A DNA stretch of 64,000 nucleotides from Hymenobacter monticola (lineage in GTDB: Bacteria; Bacteroidota; Bacteroidia; Cytophagales; Hymenobacteraceae). A program made the position numbers and the translations under genes. This document shows, piece by piece, positions 18,821 to 28,002 of the stretch. The DNA lies in assembly GCF_022811645.1 (NCBI RefSeq), contig NZ_CP094534.1:3844001-3908000 (forward strand), written 5' to 3'. Positions within the stretch are counted from its first letter, which is position 1. Every line of letters begins with the position of its first letter. A model generated the notes under the pieces. It was not told the DNA's origin, did not search any database, and saw only the letters and a list, made by a program, of their open reading frames with translations.

Positions 18821-19831
18821 TTACCATTTAATCAATGCCGAGGCCCAGGTAAAGCCGGAGCCAAAGGCGGCCAGGCACACCAGGTCGCCGCGCTTGATTT
18901 TGCCTTCCTGCACGGCTTCGCTCAGGGCGATGGGCACGGAGGCGGCGGTGGTGTTGCCGTAGCGCTGGATGTTGCTGAACACCTTGTCGTCGGTCAGGCC
19001 CATTTTCTGCTGCACGTACTGGGTGATGCGCAAGTTGGCCTGGTGCGGAATGAGCATGTCGACGTCGCTGGACTGGTAGCCGTTCTGGTCCAGCGCCTCT
19101 TTGATGACCTGCGGAAAGCGCACCACGGCGTGCTTGAACACGTTCTGGCCGTTCATGTAGGGGTAGAGCTCCTGCTTGTTAGCTACCACGTATTCAGCGC
19201 GGTTATCACGGTTGGAGCCGGGCTCTTTCACGATGAGCTCCTCGGCGTGCTCGCCCTGCGCGTGCAGGTGGGTGCTGAGGATGCCCTGCCCCTCGGCGGT
19301 GCTGGGGCGCAACACGACGGCGCCCGCGCCATCGCCGAAGATGACGGAGACGCCACGGCCCTCGGGCGACTTATCGAGGCCGGAGGAGTGAATTTCGGAG
19401 CCCACCACCAGCACCGTGTCGTACATGCCGGTGCGCACAAACTGGTCGGCCACCGACAGGGCGTAGATGAAGCCCGAGCACTGGTTACGCACGTCGAGGG
19501 CGGGGCAGTTGTTGGTCATGCCCAGCTCGCGCTGCATGATGACGCCGGAACCGGGGAAGAAGTAGTCGGGCGAGAGCGTGGCAAATACTATCATCTGCAC
19601 GTCGTTGGCTTCGACGCCGGCCATTTCCAGGGCCTTACGGGCGGCGTTGGCACCCATGTTGGCGGTGGTGTCCTTGCCTTCCTCAAACCAGCGGCGCTCC
19701 TGAATGCCGGTCCGCTCCTGAATCCAGGCGTCGGAGGTGTTCATGAGGGGTTCGAGCTCGGCGTTTTTGACAACCCGGCTGGGAACGTAGTGGCCGACTC
19801 CGGCGATGTAAGAATGACGTAGCGTAGCCAT
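18821..19831 (-). CDS. fabH: 3-oxoacyl-ACP synthase III (KAS III)
   Basis: 336 residues. The catalytic triad of FabH is visible: Cys in DVRNQCSGF, His in IPHQANLRI and Asn in RYGNTTAAS. GFTWASALIKW ends the protein. It starts fatty-acid synthesis by condensing acetyl-CoA or branched acyl-CoA with malonyl-ACP; Bacteroidota commonly use branched primers. No other fab gene is adjacent. The DtxR gene lies downstream on the same strand across an AT-rich 110-base gap. Confidence 0.95.
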   Translation of the reverse strand: MATLRHSYIAGVGHYVPSRVVKNAELEPLMNTSDAWIQERTGIQERRWFEEGKDTTANMGANAARKALEMAGVEANDVQMIVFATLSPDYFFPGSGVIMQRELGMTNNCPALDVRNQCSGFIYALSVADQFVRTGMYDTVLVVGSEIHSSGLDKSPEGRGVSVIFGDGAGAVVLRPSTAEGQGILSTHLHAQGEHAEELIVKEPGSNRDNRAEYVVANKQELYPYMNGQNVFKHAVVRFPQVIKEALDQNGYQSSDVDMLIPHQANLRITQYVQQKMGLTDDKVFSNIQRYGNTTAASVPIALSEAVQEGKIKRGDLVCLAAFGSGFTWASALIKW

Positions 19832-19931
19832 GGGCTGAGGGAAGTGAAGTGGGAATTCTGGGATGATTAGCGCCCATCGGGCGAGTATTCAAGCAGAATG
19901 GATGACGCAAAATGGGCGCAAAGGTGGCGGT

Positions 19932-21104
19932 TTAAAACAGAGAATCCAGCAAAAGCCACAATTTTTTGCCTTCGGAAGTCCAAAGCGCATCCCTTGGAAT
20001 GCCGCTGGGGTAGAAATGGGAGCCGCGCAACTGGGCTGCCAGCGCCGGCCCGTCAATCGGCTGCGCGAAATCAATTTCCAGCCCGGCGCCGTGCTGGCGG
20101 AGTAGCGCGCCCCAGAGCGGATTGGGCGAGGCCAGCACGGGCAGGCCGTGGCCTAGGTATTCGAACAGCTTGGTGGGCCGGCACCGCTCGGTGCTGATGT
20201 GGGGCCGGTAGGGCAGCAGGCCGATATGGCTACGACTTATATCGGCCACGATTTGTGCGTGGGGAACCATCGCAGCGCCGCCAATCAGTTTCAGCCAAGC
20301 CGATTTTTGAGCCAAGGCATCTTGCAGCCGCCGCAGCAATTCCGGCTGCTGGCAGAAACCGATGATGGTGAGCTGCACCCCGCCGGGCCACGCTGCATGC
20401 AGCTGCTCAGCCAAGGTGATGGCTTCCCACACGCCATTTAGCTCCGAGATGGTGCCCGAATAAAGCAGGCGCAATGGCTGGCCGGGCGGCGGCAGGGCGT
20501 GTGGCCGAATGGGCTGAATTTCTCCCGGCGCGGGCTGGTATTTGTTTTCGAGCACCAGCACCCGGCCCCCTGGCACAAGGTTCAGAAAAGTCAGCTCGTC
20601 GGCGTAGCTGGCTTCGGCTAGCACCACGGCTGCCGCCCGGCGCGCGGCCAAGCCTTCGACCCAACGCAGGCCGGCCGCCAGCAGGCGCCGCACGACACCC
20701 TGGTACACCTGCTGCGTCGAAACGTTCAGGGCGTAGTTCTCGCGGATGTCATAGATGAACCGGCGTCCCCGGGCCAGCCGCTGCCAGAGCAGCGTGAGCG
20801 GCAGCAGCTCCGGGGCGTGCACGAAAACCACGTCTGGTTTCAACCGGCGCAGGAGCTGCCCGTAGCGCCACTGCGCCGCCAGTCGGCCCAGGCCCAAACG
20901 GGAGCCCTCAAAGATGCCGTGCTGGTGCACTCGCGCGCGCTCATCGGAAGCGCTGGCCAGGGGGGCGCGGCCGGCCACGTGCACTTGCGTGAAGGGCCGC
21001 TCCAGCAGGGTTTCGGCAAACTTACCCCGCATGCGCGTGTCGTCGACGGGTTTCAGCACCGAGGCCAGCAGAACGACAAGTTTGGAATCTTTTGGAACGG
21101 GCAC
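19932..21104 (-). CDS. Glycosyltransferase, GT-B fold (GT4-like)
   Basis: 390 residues from GTG at 21104. The N-terminal Rossmann half has VVLLASVLKPVDDTRM, then DVVFVHAPELLPL and FIYDIRENYALN. The C-terminal half has LRLLYSGTISELNGVW, LTIIGFC, then HIGLLPYRPHISTERCRPTKLFEYLGHGLPVLAS, with the acidic residue of the sugar-nucleotide site in KLFEYLG. It probably transfers a sugar to a surface glycan or lipid; donor and acceptor are unknown. It is an isolated gene rather than part of a polysaccharide cluster. Confidence 0.88.
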   Translation of the reverse strand: MPVPKDSKLVVLLASVLKPVDDTRMRGKFAETLLERPFTQVHVAGRAPLASASDERARVHQHGIFEGSRLGLGRLAAQWRYGQLLRRLKPDVVFVHAPELLPLTLLWQRLARGRRFIYDIRENYALNVSTQQVYQGVVRRLLAAGLRWVEGLAARRAAAVVLAEASYADELTFLNLVPGGRVLVLENKYQPAPGEIQPIRPHALPPPGQPLRLLYSGTISELNGVWEAITLAEQLHAAWPGGVQLTIIGFCQQPELLRRLQDALAQKSAWLKLIGGAAMVPHAQIVADISRSHIGLLPYRPHISTERCRPTKLFEYLGHGLPVLASPNPLWGALLRQHGAGLEIDFAQPIDGPALAAQLRGSHFYPSGIPRDALWTSEGKKLWLLLDSLF

Positions 21105-21205
21105 AGCTCAAAGATGCTGGTTTTGGCAGGCGCACGCAAGTTTGGGGGTTGCCACGCCAACTACAACCGAAGGTCAGCGAAGCTAAAGTTCGCGCTGCTT
21201 AGCGC

Positions 21206-21228
21206 GGCAGGCAGTTGCCTGCCGCTAC
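21206..21228 (-). repeat. Single GTAG-guarded hairpin (REP-like)
   Basis: On the minus strand GTAG is followed by CGGCAGGCA and TGCCTGCCG around a 2-base loop. It overlaps the stop codon of the DUF4249 gene. Confidence 0.55.
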
Positions 21229-22139
21229 CGCAGCACCACCGTGCGCTGGTCGGCTACGAGCACCGTGAACACGCCCAGGCCGCCCTGCACGGTGCTGCGG
21301 ATGCGGGCCGGCTGCGCGAAGGGGTTGCCGTTGGCCGAAATGGCCCCGCGCACACTCAACTGGAAGTTGTAGTAGTCGGGCTCCATGTGGAAGAGCGTGG
21401 CCGTCATGGTGTCGCCGGGCATGAAGCGGTAGGTGGTGGGGAAGGTGTACGCCTGGCCGTCGAACAACTCGCCGCTCACCAGGTAGTCGCCTTCCGAGTC
21501 GTTGAGGTCGCGCTGGTTGGTGAGCAGCAGGCGGTAGTAGTCGGCGGTGCCGCCCGGGTCAGTGAAGCGGGTGACGAAGTTGAAGCGCTGCTCAGGGCCG
21601 TTCACGCCGTTGGAGGCGTAGCGCACCGTGTCGATGGGCACGAACGTGGGCACGCCGGTGCTGCCCGTCACGTGACGGCCGCGTCTGTCGCGCACATCAA
21701 GCCCGAAGCGCTGGCCCGGCTGCATGGCCAGCGGCGCCGTGCCGATGTGCGTGAACACCTTGCGCGTCAGCGGGTCGATGCCCGGCGCGAACTGCAGCGG
21801 CACCGTCTGCCCGCCCGGCAGCGTGAGGCGCACCGTCACATCAACCGGCACCTGGATGGTGATGCCGTTGATGCCGAGCCCCAGCGTGGGCACAGCGGCG
21901 GTGGGCAACGTGATGACGGGCTGCCCCGTGCCGTCGGCCTTCGAGGGCAGGTAGGTGCCCGACTCCACCACCGTGAGGCGCGGCACTTCGCCGGCCCGCA
22001 GGTAGCACTCCACCACCAGCTCGGGCGTGTAGGCGGGCAGCACCACGTCCACCTCGTTTTCGAGGTTGCAGCCCGCTGCCAGCAGCAGTGCGCCGCCCAG
22101 GCTTAGCCGGCTGAATAATTGCTTTGCAGATATTGCCAC
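21225..22139 (-). CDS. DUF4249 family lipoprotein
   Basis: 304 residues with a lipoprotein signal (LLLAAGCN, lipidated Cys near 24). LPAYTPELVVECYLRAGEVPRLTVVES and later DPGGTADYYRLLLTNQ, with beta-rich repeats, are typical of DUF4249 lipoproteins. These are nearly always encoded just after a TonB-dependent receptor. It probably forms a surface or periplasmic partner of the receptor at 22143-24515, whose stop codon lies 3 bases upstream of this start. The substrate is unknown. Confidence 0.9.
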   Translation of the reverse strand: MAISAKQLFSRLSLGGALLLAAGCNLENEVDVVLPAYTPELVVECYLRAGEVPRLTVVESGTYLPSKADGTGQPVITLPTAAVPTLGLGINGITIQVPVDVTVRLTLPGGQTVPLQFAPGIDPLTRKVFTHIGTAPLAMQPGQRFGLDVRDRRGRHVTGSTGVPTFVPIDTVRYASNGVNGPEQRFNFVTRFTDPGGTADYYRLLLTNQRDLNDSEGDYLVSGELFDGQAYTFPTTYRFMPGDTMTATLFHMEPDYYNFQLSVRGAISANGNPFAQPARIRSTVQGGLGVFTVLVADQRTVVLR

Positions 22140-22142
22140 GGC

Positions 22143-24515
22143 TTAGAATTTGAAATTGTAAGTGACTGACGGGATGATGGGAAACAGCGACACCTGCTGC
22201 GCCGTGAAGCCGTCGATGAGGTCGGTGTTGGGGTTGCGCGAAATCTCGAAGTACACGAAGTAGGCGTTGCGCCGGTCGTAGGCGTTGTAGACGCTGAAGG
22301 TGAGGTCGCGCTCGGTGCCGAAGCGCACGGGGCGCAGCTTCCACACCACGCCCAGGTCGAGGCGGTGGTAGGGGATGAGGCGGTAGGTGTTGCGGTCGGG
22401 GTACACGGGTACGGCCAGGATGTCGCCGCCCGGCACGTTTTGCAGCGGGAAGCGGCCGGCCGGCAGGGTGGTGGGCGCGCTGCTCGTGTACACGAAGCTG
22501 GCCGTCAGGCTCAGCCGGGTGTTGAGCTGGTGCAGTACCACCACGTTCAGATTGTGGCGGCGGTCGTAGCTGGGGTAGTAGTTGCGGCCGTCGTTGATGC
22601 CCGGGGTGCCGCGCTGGGGGCCAAACCGGCGCCAGCTCCAAGCCAGCGTGTAGCCTATCCAGCCGGTGGTTTTGCCCTTCTGCTTTTCCAGGTACAACTC
22701 GTTGCCGTAGCTCCAGCCCTCGCCGAACAGGAATTCCTGGTCGAGGTTGGGGTTGGCAAAAATCTGGGCGCCGTCGCGAAAATCCACCTGGTTTTGCGCC
22801 CACTTGTAATACACCTCATCCGTCAGCAGAAACTTGCCGCCAAACAGCAGCCAGCTGAAGCCCGTGCTCACCTGTTGGGAACGCTGCGGCTTCACGCTCA
22901 GCCGCGAGGGGTACCAGATGTCGGTGGGCAGCGAGGCGCCCGTGTTGCTGGCCAGGTGGGCGTACTGGTACATCAGGGCGTAGTTGGCTTTCAGCGAAAG
23001 CTTGTCGCTGAAGGCATAGCGCGCGGCCAGGCGCGGCTCCAGCCCGCCGTATACCTGCCCCGCGTCGCTGCTGAAGCCGCTCAGGCGCAGCCCCACTTCG
23101 GCCTGCAGCTTGTCGCTCACCTTCCAGTTGTCGCTGGCGTAGAGGCCGCCTTCCAGCGCGGGGTAGCTGATGTTGTCGTCCACGTTCAGCGAGTTGTCGG
23201 CCGTTTCGACCTGCAGCCGGCCCACGCCAAAGGTGTGGTGCGTGAAGCTGCCCCCGAAGCGCAGCTTGTGCGCGGGGTTCAGGTCGTAGTCGAAATCGGC
23301 GCGGGCGTTGAGGTCGCGAATGGTCGACGTCAGCCCAAACGAAGCCACGTCAACCTGGCTGCCCAGCGAGTAGCGGTAGCTCGTCATACCCACCTGCGTG
23401 TTGGCCGTGAGGCGGGGCGAGAACGTGTGCTGCCAGCGCAGCGTGCCCAGCGTGTTGCCCCACGAAAAGTTGGCCTGCAGGTTGCCAAACGAGTTGAAGC
23501 CAAACACGTCGCGCCCCAGGTAGCCGGTGGCAAACACCTGGTCTTTCTCACCCAGCGTGTAGTTGGCCTTGGCGTTGAAGTCCTGGAAATAATAATCGGG
23601 AATGGGCCGGTAGCCCTCCGTATTGGTATTGGCCCGGTTGATGGCGCGCGTGAACACGTCGAAGTACGTGCGCCGCGCACTCACGATGAACGAGCCCTTG
23701 GCCGGCTGACCTTCTGCGCGCTTGCCCAGCGGCCCTTCCAGGCTCAGGCGCGAGGCAATGAGGCCGATGCCGCCGGTCACGGTGAACTTCTCGCGGCTGC
23801 CCTCGCGCAGCCGCACGTCAATCACCGACGAGAGCCGCCCGCCAAACTGCGCCGGAAAGCCCGACTTGTACAAGTCCACGCTCTGCACCGCATCAGAGTT
23901 GAACACCGAAAACAGCCCGAACAGGTGGTTGGGGTTGTAAATAAGCGCGTTGTCGAGCAGCACCAGGTTCTGGTCGGCCGAGCCGCCGCGCACAAACAGG
24001 CCGCTGCTGCCCTCGCCGCCGCTCTGCACGCCGGGCTTGAGCTGCAGCGTCTTCAGAATATCAACCTCGCCAAACAGCGCCGGCAGCAGCTTGGCCTCGC
24101 GGATGCTGAGGTGCTCCACACCCATTTGGGTGGTCACAAGCTTCTCCTCCAGCGTTTGCTGCCCCTGTACCACCACTTCGGTCAGCTCGTTGGCATTGGG
24201 GGCCAGCGTGAGGTCGCGCTGCTGGTTGCGGGCCAGGTTCACCCGGAAGGTCTGGGGCAGGTAGCCCACGAAGGACACCAGCACCTCCTGCGGCCCGGCC
24301 GGCACGTCGAGGCGGTAGCGGCCGTTTTCATCGGTGGCCGTGCCCAGGCCCAGGGCCGGCACGGCCACGGTGGCGCCCGGGAGGGCCGCGCCGTCGGTGC
24401 CGCGCACCTGCCCGCTGAGCACGTGCCGCGCCTGCGCCCAACCCAGTTGCGGCGCCAGTAGCCCGATAGCTAATACAGTGGCGGCCCGGTAGCTGGTGCG
24501 AGTATTTATTGGCAT
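22143..24515 (-). CDS. TonB-dependent outer-membrane receptor
   Basis: 790 residues with a signal peptide ending LGWAQA. An N-terminal carboxypeptidase-regulatory-like domain follows (GQVRGTDGAALPGATVAV, DENGRYRLDVPAG, VSFVGY), then the plug domain (EVDILKTLQLKPGVQSGGEG, FVRGGSADQNLVLLDNA, FPAQFGGRLSSVIDV) and a long beta-barrel ending in a C-terminal aromatic residue (YNFKF). It imports a nutrient, unidentified, using the Ton system. It forms an operon with the DUF4249 lipoprotein gene. No susD-type gene is present, so it is not a polysaccharide locus of the SusCD type. Confidence 0.95.
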   Translation of the reverse strand: MPINTRTSYRAATVLAIGLLAPQLGWAQARHVLSGQVRGTDGAALPGATVAVPALGLGTATDENGRYRLDVPAGPQEVLVSFVGYLPQTFRVNLARNQQRDLTLAPNANELTEVVVQGQQTLEEKLVTTQMGVEHLSIREAKLLPALFGEVDILKTLQLKPGVQSGGEGSSGLFVRGGSADQNLVLLDNALIYNPNHLFGLFSVFNSDAVQSVDLYKSGFPAQFGGRLSSVIDVRLREGSREKFTVTGGIGLIASRLSLEGPLGKRAEGQPAKGSFIVSARRTYFDVFTRAINRANTNTEGYRPIPDYYFQDFNAKANYTLGEKDQVFATGYLGRDVFGFNSFGNLQANFSWGNTLGTLRWQHTFSPRLTANTQVGMTSYRYSLGSQVDVASFGLTSTIRDLNARADFDYDLNPAHKLRFGGSFTHHTFGVGRLQVETADNSLNVDDNISYPALEGGLYASDNWKVSDKLQAEVGLRLSGFSSDAGQVYGGLEPRLAARYAFSDKLSLKANYALMYQYAHLASNTGASLPTDIWYPSRLSVKPQRSQQVSTGFSWLLFGGKFLLTDEVYYKWAQNQVDFRDGAQIFANPNLDQEFLFGEGWSYGNELYLEKQKGKTTGWIGYTLAWSWRRFGPQRGTPGINDGRNYYPSYDRRHNLNVVVLHQLNTRLSLTASFVYTSSAPTTLPAGRFPLQNVPGGDILAVPVYPDRNTYRLIPYHRLDLGVVWKLRPVRFGTERDLTFSVYNAYDRRNAYFVYFEISRNPNTDLIDGFTAQQVSLFPIIPSVTYNFKF

Positions 24516-24833
24516 TTGCTTATCCTTCTGCTAATTATTGATTCCGACGAGTGGCGGACCCCCGTGCCCCATTTTGCCGCCCGCGCCTGCGACAGCCCGC
24601 GTCTTCATGCGTTCTTCATGTTGGTAAACGCGCAACCGGCCTGAATGTTAGACAAGGGGCAGTGGTGCTCGTTTGAACGACGTAGGGGCGGGGCTTGCCC
24701 TCGCCCGGGCGTTGAACGGATTCGTTGAAATGGCACGGCTGCCCGGGCGGGGGCACGCCCTGCCCCTACGTCTTTTTGGTTGTTCGATGAGCCCCAAGCA
24801 GCTTTGATACCCGTCGGGCACCCGCCGCAATGC
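24516..24833. other. Intergenic region between TonB receptor and dapD
   Basis: No credible gene in these divergent upstream regions. The main content is one copy of a three-copy palindromic repeat (24680-24771). Confidence 0.7.
24680..24771 (+). repeat. REP-like doublet, family 1 copy 1
   Basis: ACGTAGGGGCGGGGCTTGCC and its near complement at 24752-24771 bound a core containing CGTTGAACGGATTCGTTG. Each arm can fold by itself (GGGCGGGGC/GCCCTCGCCC) and starts with GTAG. Related copies are at 45629-45717 and, inverted, at 50400-50486. Confidence 0.8.
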
Positions 24834-24841
24834 TAGTTTTG
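24834..24841 (+). promoter_or_regulatory. -7 box of dapD
   Basis: TAGTTTTG fits TAnnTTTG and lies 62 bases before the dapD ATG. A TTTG at 24803-24806 is farther upstream than usual. Confidence 0.5.
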
Positions 24842-24903
24842 CAGCGTCCAGCGGCGAACGCATCGTCCGGCTGCTGGTTCTTTACCTAATTCCGTTTCGT
24901 CAA

Positions 24904-25728
24904 ATGTCCGACTTGCAAACCCTCATCGAAGCTGCTTGGGCCGACCGCGCCCTGCTTCAAACCCCCGAAACCAAAGCCGCCATCGAGCACGTCATCGAGG
25001 AACTCGACAAGGGCCGCCTGCGCGTGGCCGAGCCGCCCCAGGACCGCACCAACGAATGGCAGGTGAACGACTGGGTGAAGAAAGCCGTGATTCTCTACTT
25101 CCCCATTCGCCAGATGAGCACCCAGGAAGTGGGCCCCTTCGAGTACCACGACAAAATGGCCCTCAAAACCGACTACGCCGGCCAGCAGGTGCGCGTGGTG
25201 CCGCCCGCCGTGGCCCGCTACGGCGCCTACCTGGCCCCCGGCGTCATCCTCATGCCCAGCTACACCAACATCGGCGCCTACGTGGGCGAGGGCACGATGG
25301 TGGACACCTGGGCCACCGTGGGCTCCTGCGCCCAGATTGGCAAAGGCGTGCACCTGAGCGGCGGCGTGGGCATCGGCGGCGTGCTGGAGCCCGTGCAAGC
25401 CGCCCCCGTCATCATCGAGGACGGCGCCTTCATCGGCTCGCGCAGCATCCTCGTGGAAGGCTGCCGCATTGGCACCGAGGCCGTCATTGGCGCAGGCGTT
25501 ACCATCACCGGCAGCACCAAAATTATCGACGTGACCGGCTCTGAGCCCAAGGAATATAAAGGTTATGTGCCGCCCCGTTCGGTGGTCATCCCCGGCTCCA
25601 TTGCCAAGCAATTTCCGGCTGGCGAGTACCAGGTGCCCTGCGCCCTCATCATCGGCCAGCGCAAACCCAGCACGGATTTGAAGACGAGTTTGAATGACGC
25701 GCTGCGGGACTTTGGGGTGAGTGTTTAA
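24904..25728 (+). CDS. dapD: Tetrahydrodipicolinate N-succinyltransferase
   Basis: 274 residues. The N-terminal helical part (IEAAWADRALL) is followed by the left-handed beta-helix of hexapeptide repeats (PSYTNIGAYVGEGTMVDTWATVGSCAQIGKGVHLSGGVGIGG, with GAFIGSRSILVEGC and AVIGAGVTI). It uses succinyl-CoA to succinylate tetrahydrodipicolinate in lysine/meso-diaminopimelate synthesis, supplying peptidoglycan. A small membrane-anchored gene begins 10 bases downstream. Confidence 0.97.
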   Translation: MSDLQTLIEAAWADRALLQTPETKAAIEHVIEELDKGRLRVAEPPQDRTNEWQVNDWVKKAVILYFPIRQMSTQEVGPFEYHDKMALKTDYAGQQVRVVPPAVARYGAYLAPGVILMPSYTNIGAYVGEGTMVDTWATVGSCAQIGKGVHLSGGVGIGGVLEPVQAAPVIIEDGAFIGSRSILVEGCRIGTEAVIGAGVTITGSTKIIDVTGSEPKEYKGYVPPRSVVIPGSIAKQFPAGEYQVPCALIIGQRKPSTDLKTSLNDALRDFGVSV

Positions 25729-25738
25729 CTAGGCTAAA

Positions 25739-26230
25739 ATGGAAAGCAGTGGCTGCTTGGGGTGTGTTGGTGGAGTTATAAAATTGACTCTGCTGCTGTG
25801 CATCGCATACGGTTTGTATGCCTGGGTAGCGCCAGCCAGTCCGCCCGACCATAGCTATCTGGTGCATGCCGACGAGCGGACCTACGTAGAGGTGGAAACG
25901 GAGCAGCACATCGATTGGGGGGGCTGGGACCGGCAAGGCGAACCTTCTTATTGGACCACCAATATCTATTATACCCAGCTGGGCGGCTGGTTTGGTCGCA
26001 CCCACCGGATATTACTAGCCAAAATGAATACGGGCGACCGTGAGGACCAACTGGCCGAAGCCGAGTTTCGGCGCTCCAGCGAAGGGGGCTACGTGGCCCC
26101 GGTTTATATCAGCGTCGTGAACAACTGGTTTACCCCGCCCCATCGTTTTCCCGACGATACCGTGAAGCAGATTGACTGGAAAGGCCGAGCACGTTCGTTG
26201 CAAAGCATGAATTTCAAAGATTTACAATAA
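25739..26230 (+). CDS. Membrane-anchored protein of unknown function
   Basis: 163 residues. A single N-terminal hydrophobic segment (IKLTLLLCIAYGLYAWVA, about 14-31) preceded by GCLGCVGG suggests an inner-membrane anchor with the remainder outside the cytoplasm. The rest has YVEVETEQHIDWGGWD and VYISVVNNWFTPPHRFP. No family recognised. It probably shares the dapD transcript because the gap is 10 bases, and it ends at a bidirectional terminator. Confidence 0.7.
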   Translation: MESSGCLGCVGGVIKLTLLLCIAYGLYAWVAPASPPDHSYLVHADERTYVEVETEQHIDWGGWDRQGEPSYWTTNIYYTQLGGWFGRTHRILLAKMNTGDREDQLAEAEFRRSSEGGYVAPVYISVVNNWFTPPHRFPDDTVKQIDWKGRARSLQSMNFKDLQ

Positions 26231-26257
26231 AAAAGCCCGCTAACCAGCGGGCTTTTT
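26230..26257. terminator. Bidirectional terminator
   Basis: AAAAAGCCCGCT and AGCGGGCTTTTT around AACC, between convergent genes. Confidence 0.92.
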
Positions 26258-26276
26258 ATGTTCATGGAAAAATGAA

Positions 26277-26813
26277 TTACACCCCCGCCTTCAGCTTCTC
26301 GCCGAACAGCGCTTTCACTTTCTCCACCTTAGGGCGGGCCACAAACTGGCAGTAGGGCTCGTGGCCGTGCAGGTTGAAATAGTTTTGGTGGTAATCCTCG
26401 GCGGGGTAGAAGGCCGGGGCGGGCAGAATCTCCGTTACCACGGGGTTGGGGAAGGCCTGGTTGTCGTTGAGCTTCTTCTTATACTCCTCGGCAAGTTGCT
26501 TTTGCTCGTCGTTGTGGTAGTAGATGCCTGAGCGGTACTGCGTGCCCACGTCGTTGCCCTGGCGGTTGAGGGTGGTGGGGTCGTGGGTTTTCCAGAAGAT
26601 TTCGAGCAGCTCTTTGTAGCTGATAACGGCCGGGTCGAAGGTGATGTCGATGACTTCGTTGTGGCCCGTGAGGCCGCTGCACACTTCTTTATAGGTAGGG
26701 TTGGCAATGCGGCCGCCGGTGTAGCCGGATACCACTTTCTCCACCCCCTTCAGGTTCTGAAAAACGGCCTCGACGCACCAGAAGCAGCCGGCGCCAAATG
26801 TTGCATGTTGCAT
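26277..26813 (-). CDS. msrA: Peptide methionine-S-sulfoxide reductase A
   Basis: 178 residues. The catalytic motif GAGCFWCVEAVFQ is at residues 8-20. VSGYTGG, TGHNEVIDITFDP, KTHDPTTLNRQGND and YHQNY follow as in MsrA. It reduces the S-epimer of methionine sulfoxide in proteins. There is no signal peptide, so it is cytoplasmic. No fused MsrB domain. Confidence 0.97.
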   Translation of the reverse strand: MQHATFGAGCFWCVEAVFQNLKGVEKVVSGYTGGRIANPTYKEVCSGLTGHNEVIDITFDPAVISYKELLEIFWKTHDPTTLNRQGNDVGTQYRSGIYYHNDEQKQLAEEYKKKLNDNQAFPNPVVTEILPAPAFYPAEDYHQNYFNLHGHEPYCQFVARPKVEKVKALFGEKLKAGV

Positions 26814-26982
26814 GGGTAGGAAATTAATTCGTTGGTGTTGGTAACAACGCGGTAGACGCGGCCCAGGTTATTTCCTTACACGGCACTGCGGAGCACGACG
26901 GGGCAATGAACCCGGACTCGCTGGCAGTTCCGGGGCCAACCTTTTGCCACGGCCGCCGGTTGCCACCGAATACTTTGCACCC

Positions 26983-27846
26983 ATGAGCTACACCTACCAC
27001 TCCGAAACCTATGGCCGGCCGGCGCTGGAAACCAGTGCCGGGCAGGCCTGGCCCGGCCTGCGGGTAGAGCGCTTTCAGCTGGAGGCTATGGCGCTGCCGG
27101 CGCATTACCACGCCCAACACCTGCTCATCATTCATCAGGGCCGCCAGCCGGTTGTGTCCAAACGGCAAAGCGGGAACCGCGTGGAGCAAGACCAGTTTCA
27201 GTTCGGCGACGCGGGCCTGTACCCGGCCGGCGAATACGGCCCTATTGCCCTCGACGGCCCCGCCGATGTCATTCACGTGCATCTGGACGCGGAGCAGCTG
27301 GAAAACCGGGTTGGCCAAAGCCGACACCTGAGCCACTTTGCGCTGCGCGAGCGGTTTTGCTTCGCCGACGGGCTGCTTACCCAGCTGGGCCGGCAGTTGC
27401 TGGCCGCCGCCGGGGCCGAACACGCGCTCGGCCAACTCTACGTCGAGTCGTTGACCAATGCCCTTTGCTACCACCTCATCGAGCACCACACCACCCACGA
27501 GCGGCGCGCGGCCGGCCCCGGCCCGCAGCTGCCCGCGGCGGTGCTCGGGCGCATCGACGCCTACCTGGAAGCCCACGCCGAGCAGACCGTAACGTTGGAA
27601 GTACTGGCCGGCCTGGCGCATCTGAGCGTGTTTCATTTCGCCCGGCGCTTCAAACTCACCACCGGCCAGTCGCCCTACCAATACGTGCTGGGATGGAAAA
27701 TCCGGCGGGCCCGGCAGTTGCTGCGCGCCGGCAACCTGCCCTTGGCCCACATTAGCGACGCGCTGGGCTTTGCCTCGCCCGCGCACTTTTCGGCCGCCTT
27801 CAGGCGCGCGGTGGGGCAGAGCCCGCGGGAATTTCAGCGAGGGTAG
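26983..27846 (+). CDS. AraC-family transcriptional regulator
   Basis: About 287 residues from ATG at 26983 (MSYTYHSETYG). The N-terminal half is a cupin-like sensing domain (LPAHYHAQHLLIIHQG). The C-terminal 100 residues form the two helix-turn-helix motifs of AraC (LEVLAGLAHLSVFHFARRFKLTTGQSP; LPLAHISDALGFASPAHFSAAFRRAVGQSP). It lies 157 bases upstream of, and on the same strand as, the NmrA-hydrolase fusion gene, which it may control; that is inference. Confidence 0.92.
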   Translation: MSYTYHSETYGRPALETSAGQAWPGLRVERFQLEAMALPAHYHAQHLLIIHQGRQPVVSKRQSGNRVEQDQFQFGDAGLYPAGEYGPIALDGPADVIHVHLDAEQLENRVGQSRHLSHFALRERFCFADGLLTQLGRQLLAAAGAEHALGQLYVESLTNALCYHLIEHHTTHERRAAGPGPQLPAAVLGRIDAYLEAHAEQTVTLEVLAGLAHLSVFHFARRFKLTTGQSPYQYVLGWKIRRARQLLRAGNLPLAHISDALGFASPAHFSAAFRRAVGQSPREFQRG

Positions 27847-28002
27847 AAGACGCCGCCGCCCGGGGCCAGGCGAGCGAAGGGCAAGAAAGCGAAGAGCAAG
27901 AATTCATAAGAAGAGCGCAGGAATTGACCAAGGTGCGGAAGAGCGGGCGGGGACCTTTGCCTCACTCAACAGCAGCACGAAAGCTGCCCCATCTTTTCTC
28001 TT

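Noticed and set aside
22365..24461. 698-codon open frame on the plus strand opposite the TonB receptor
   Set aside because: Composition is Arg/Val/His/Ala-rich noise; the minus-strand receptor has all family motifs.
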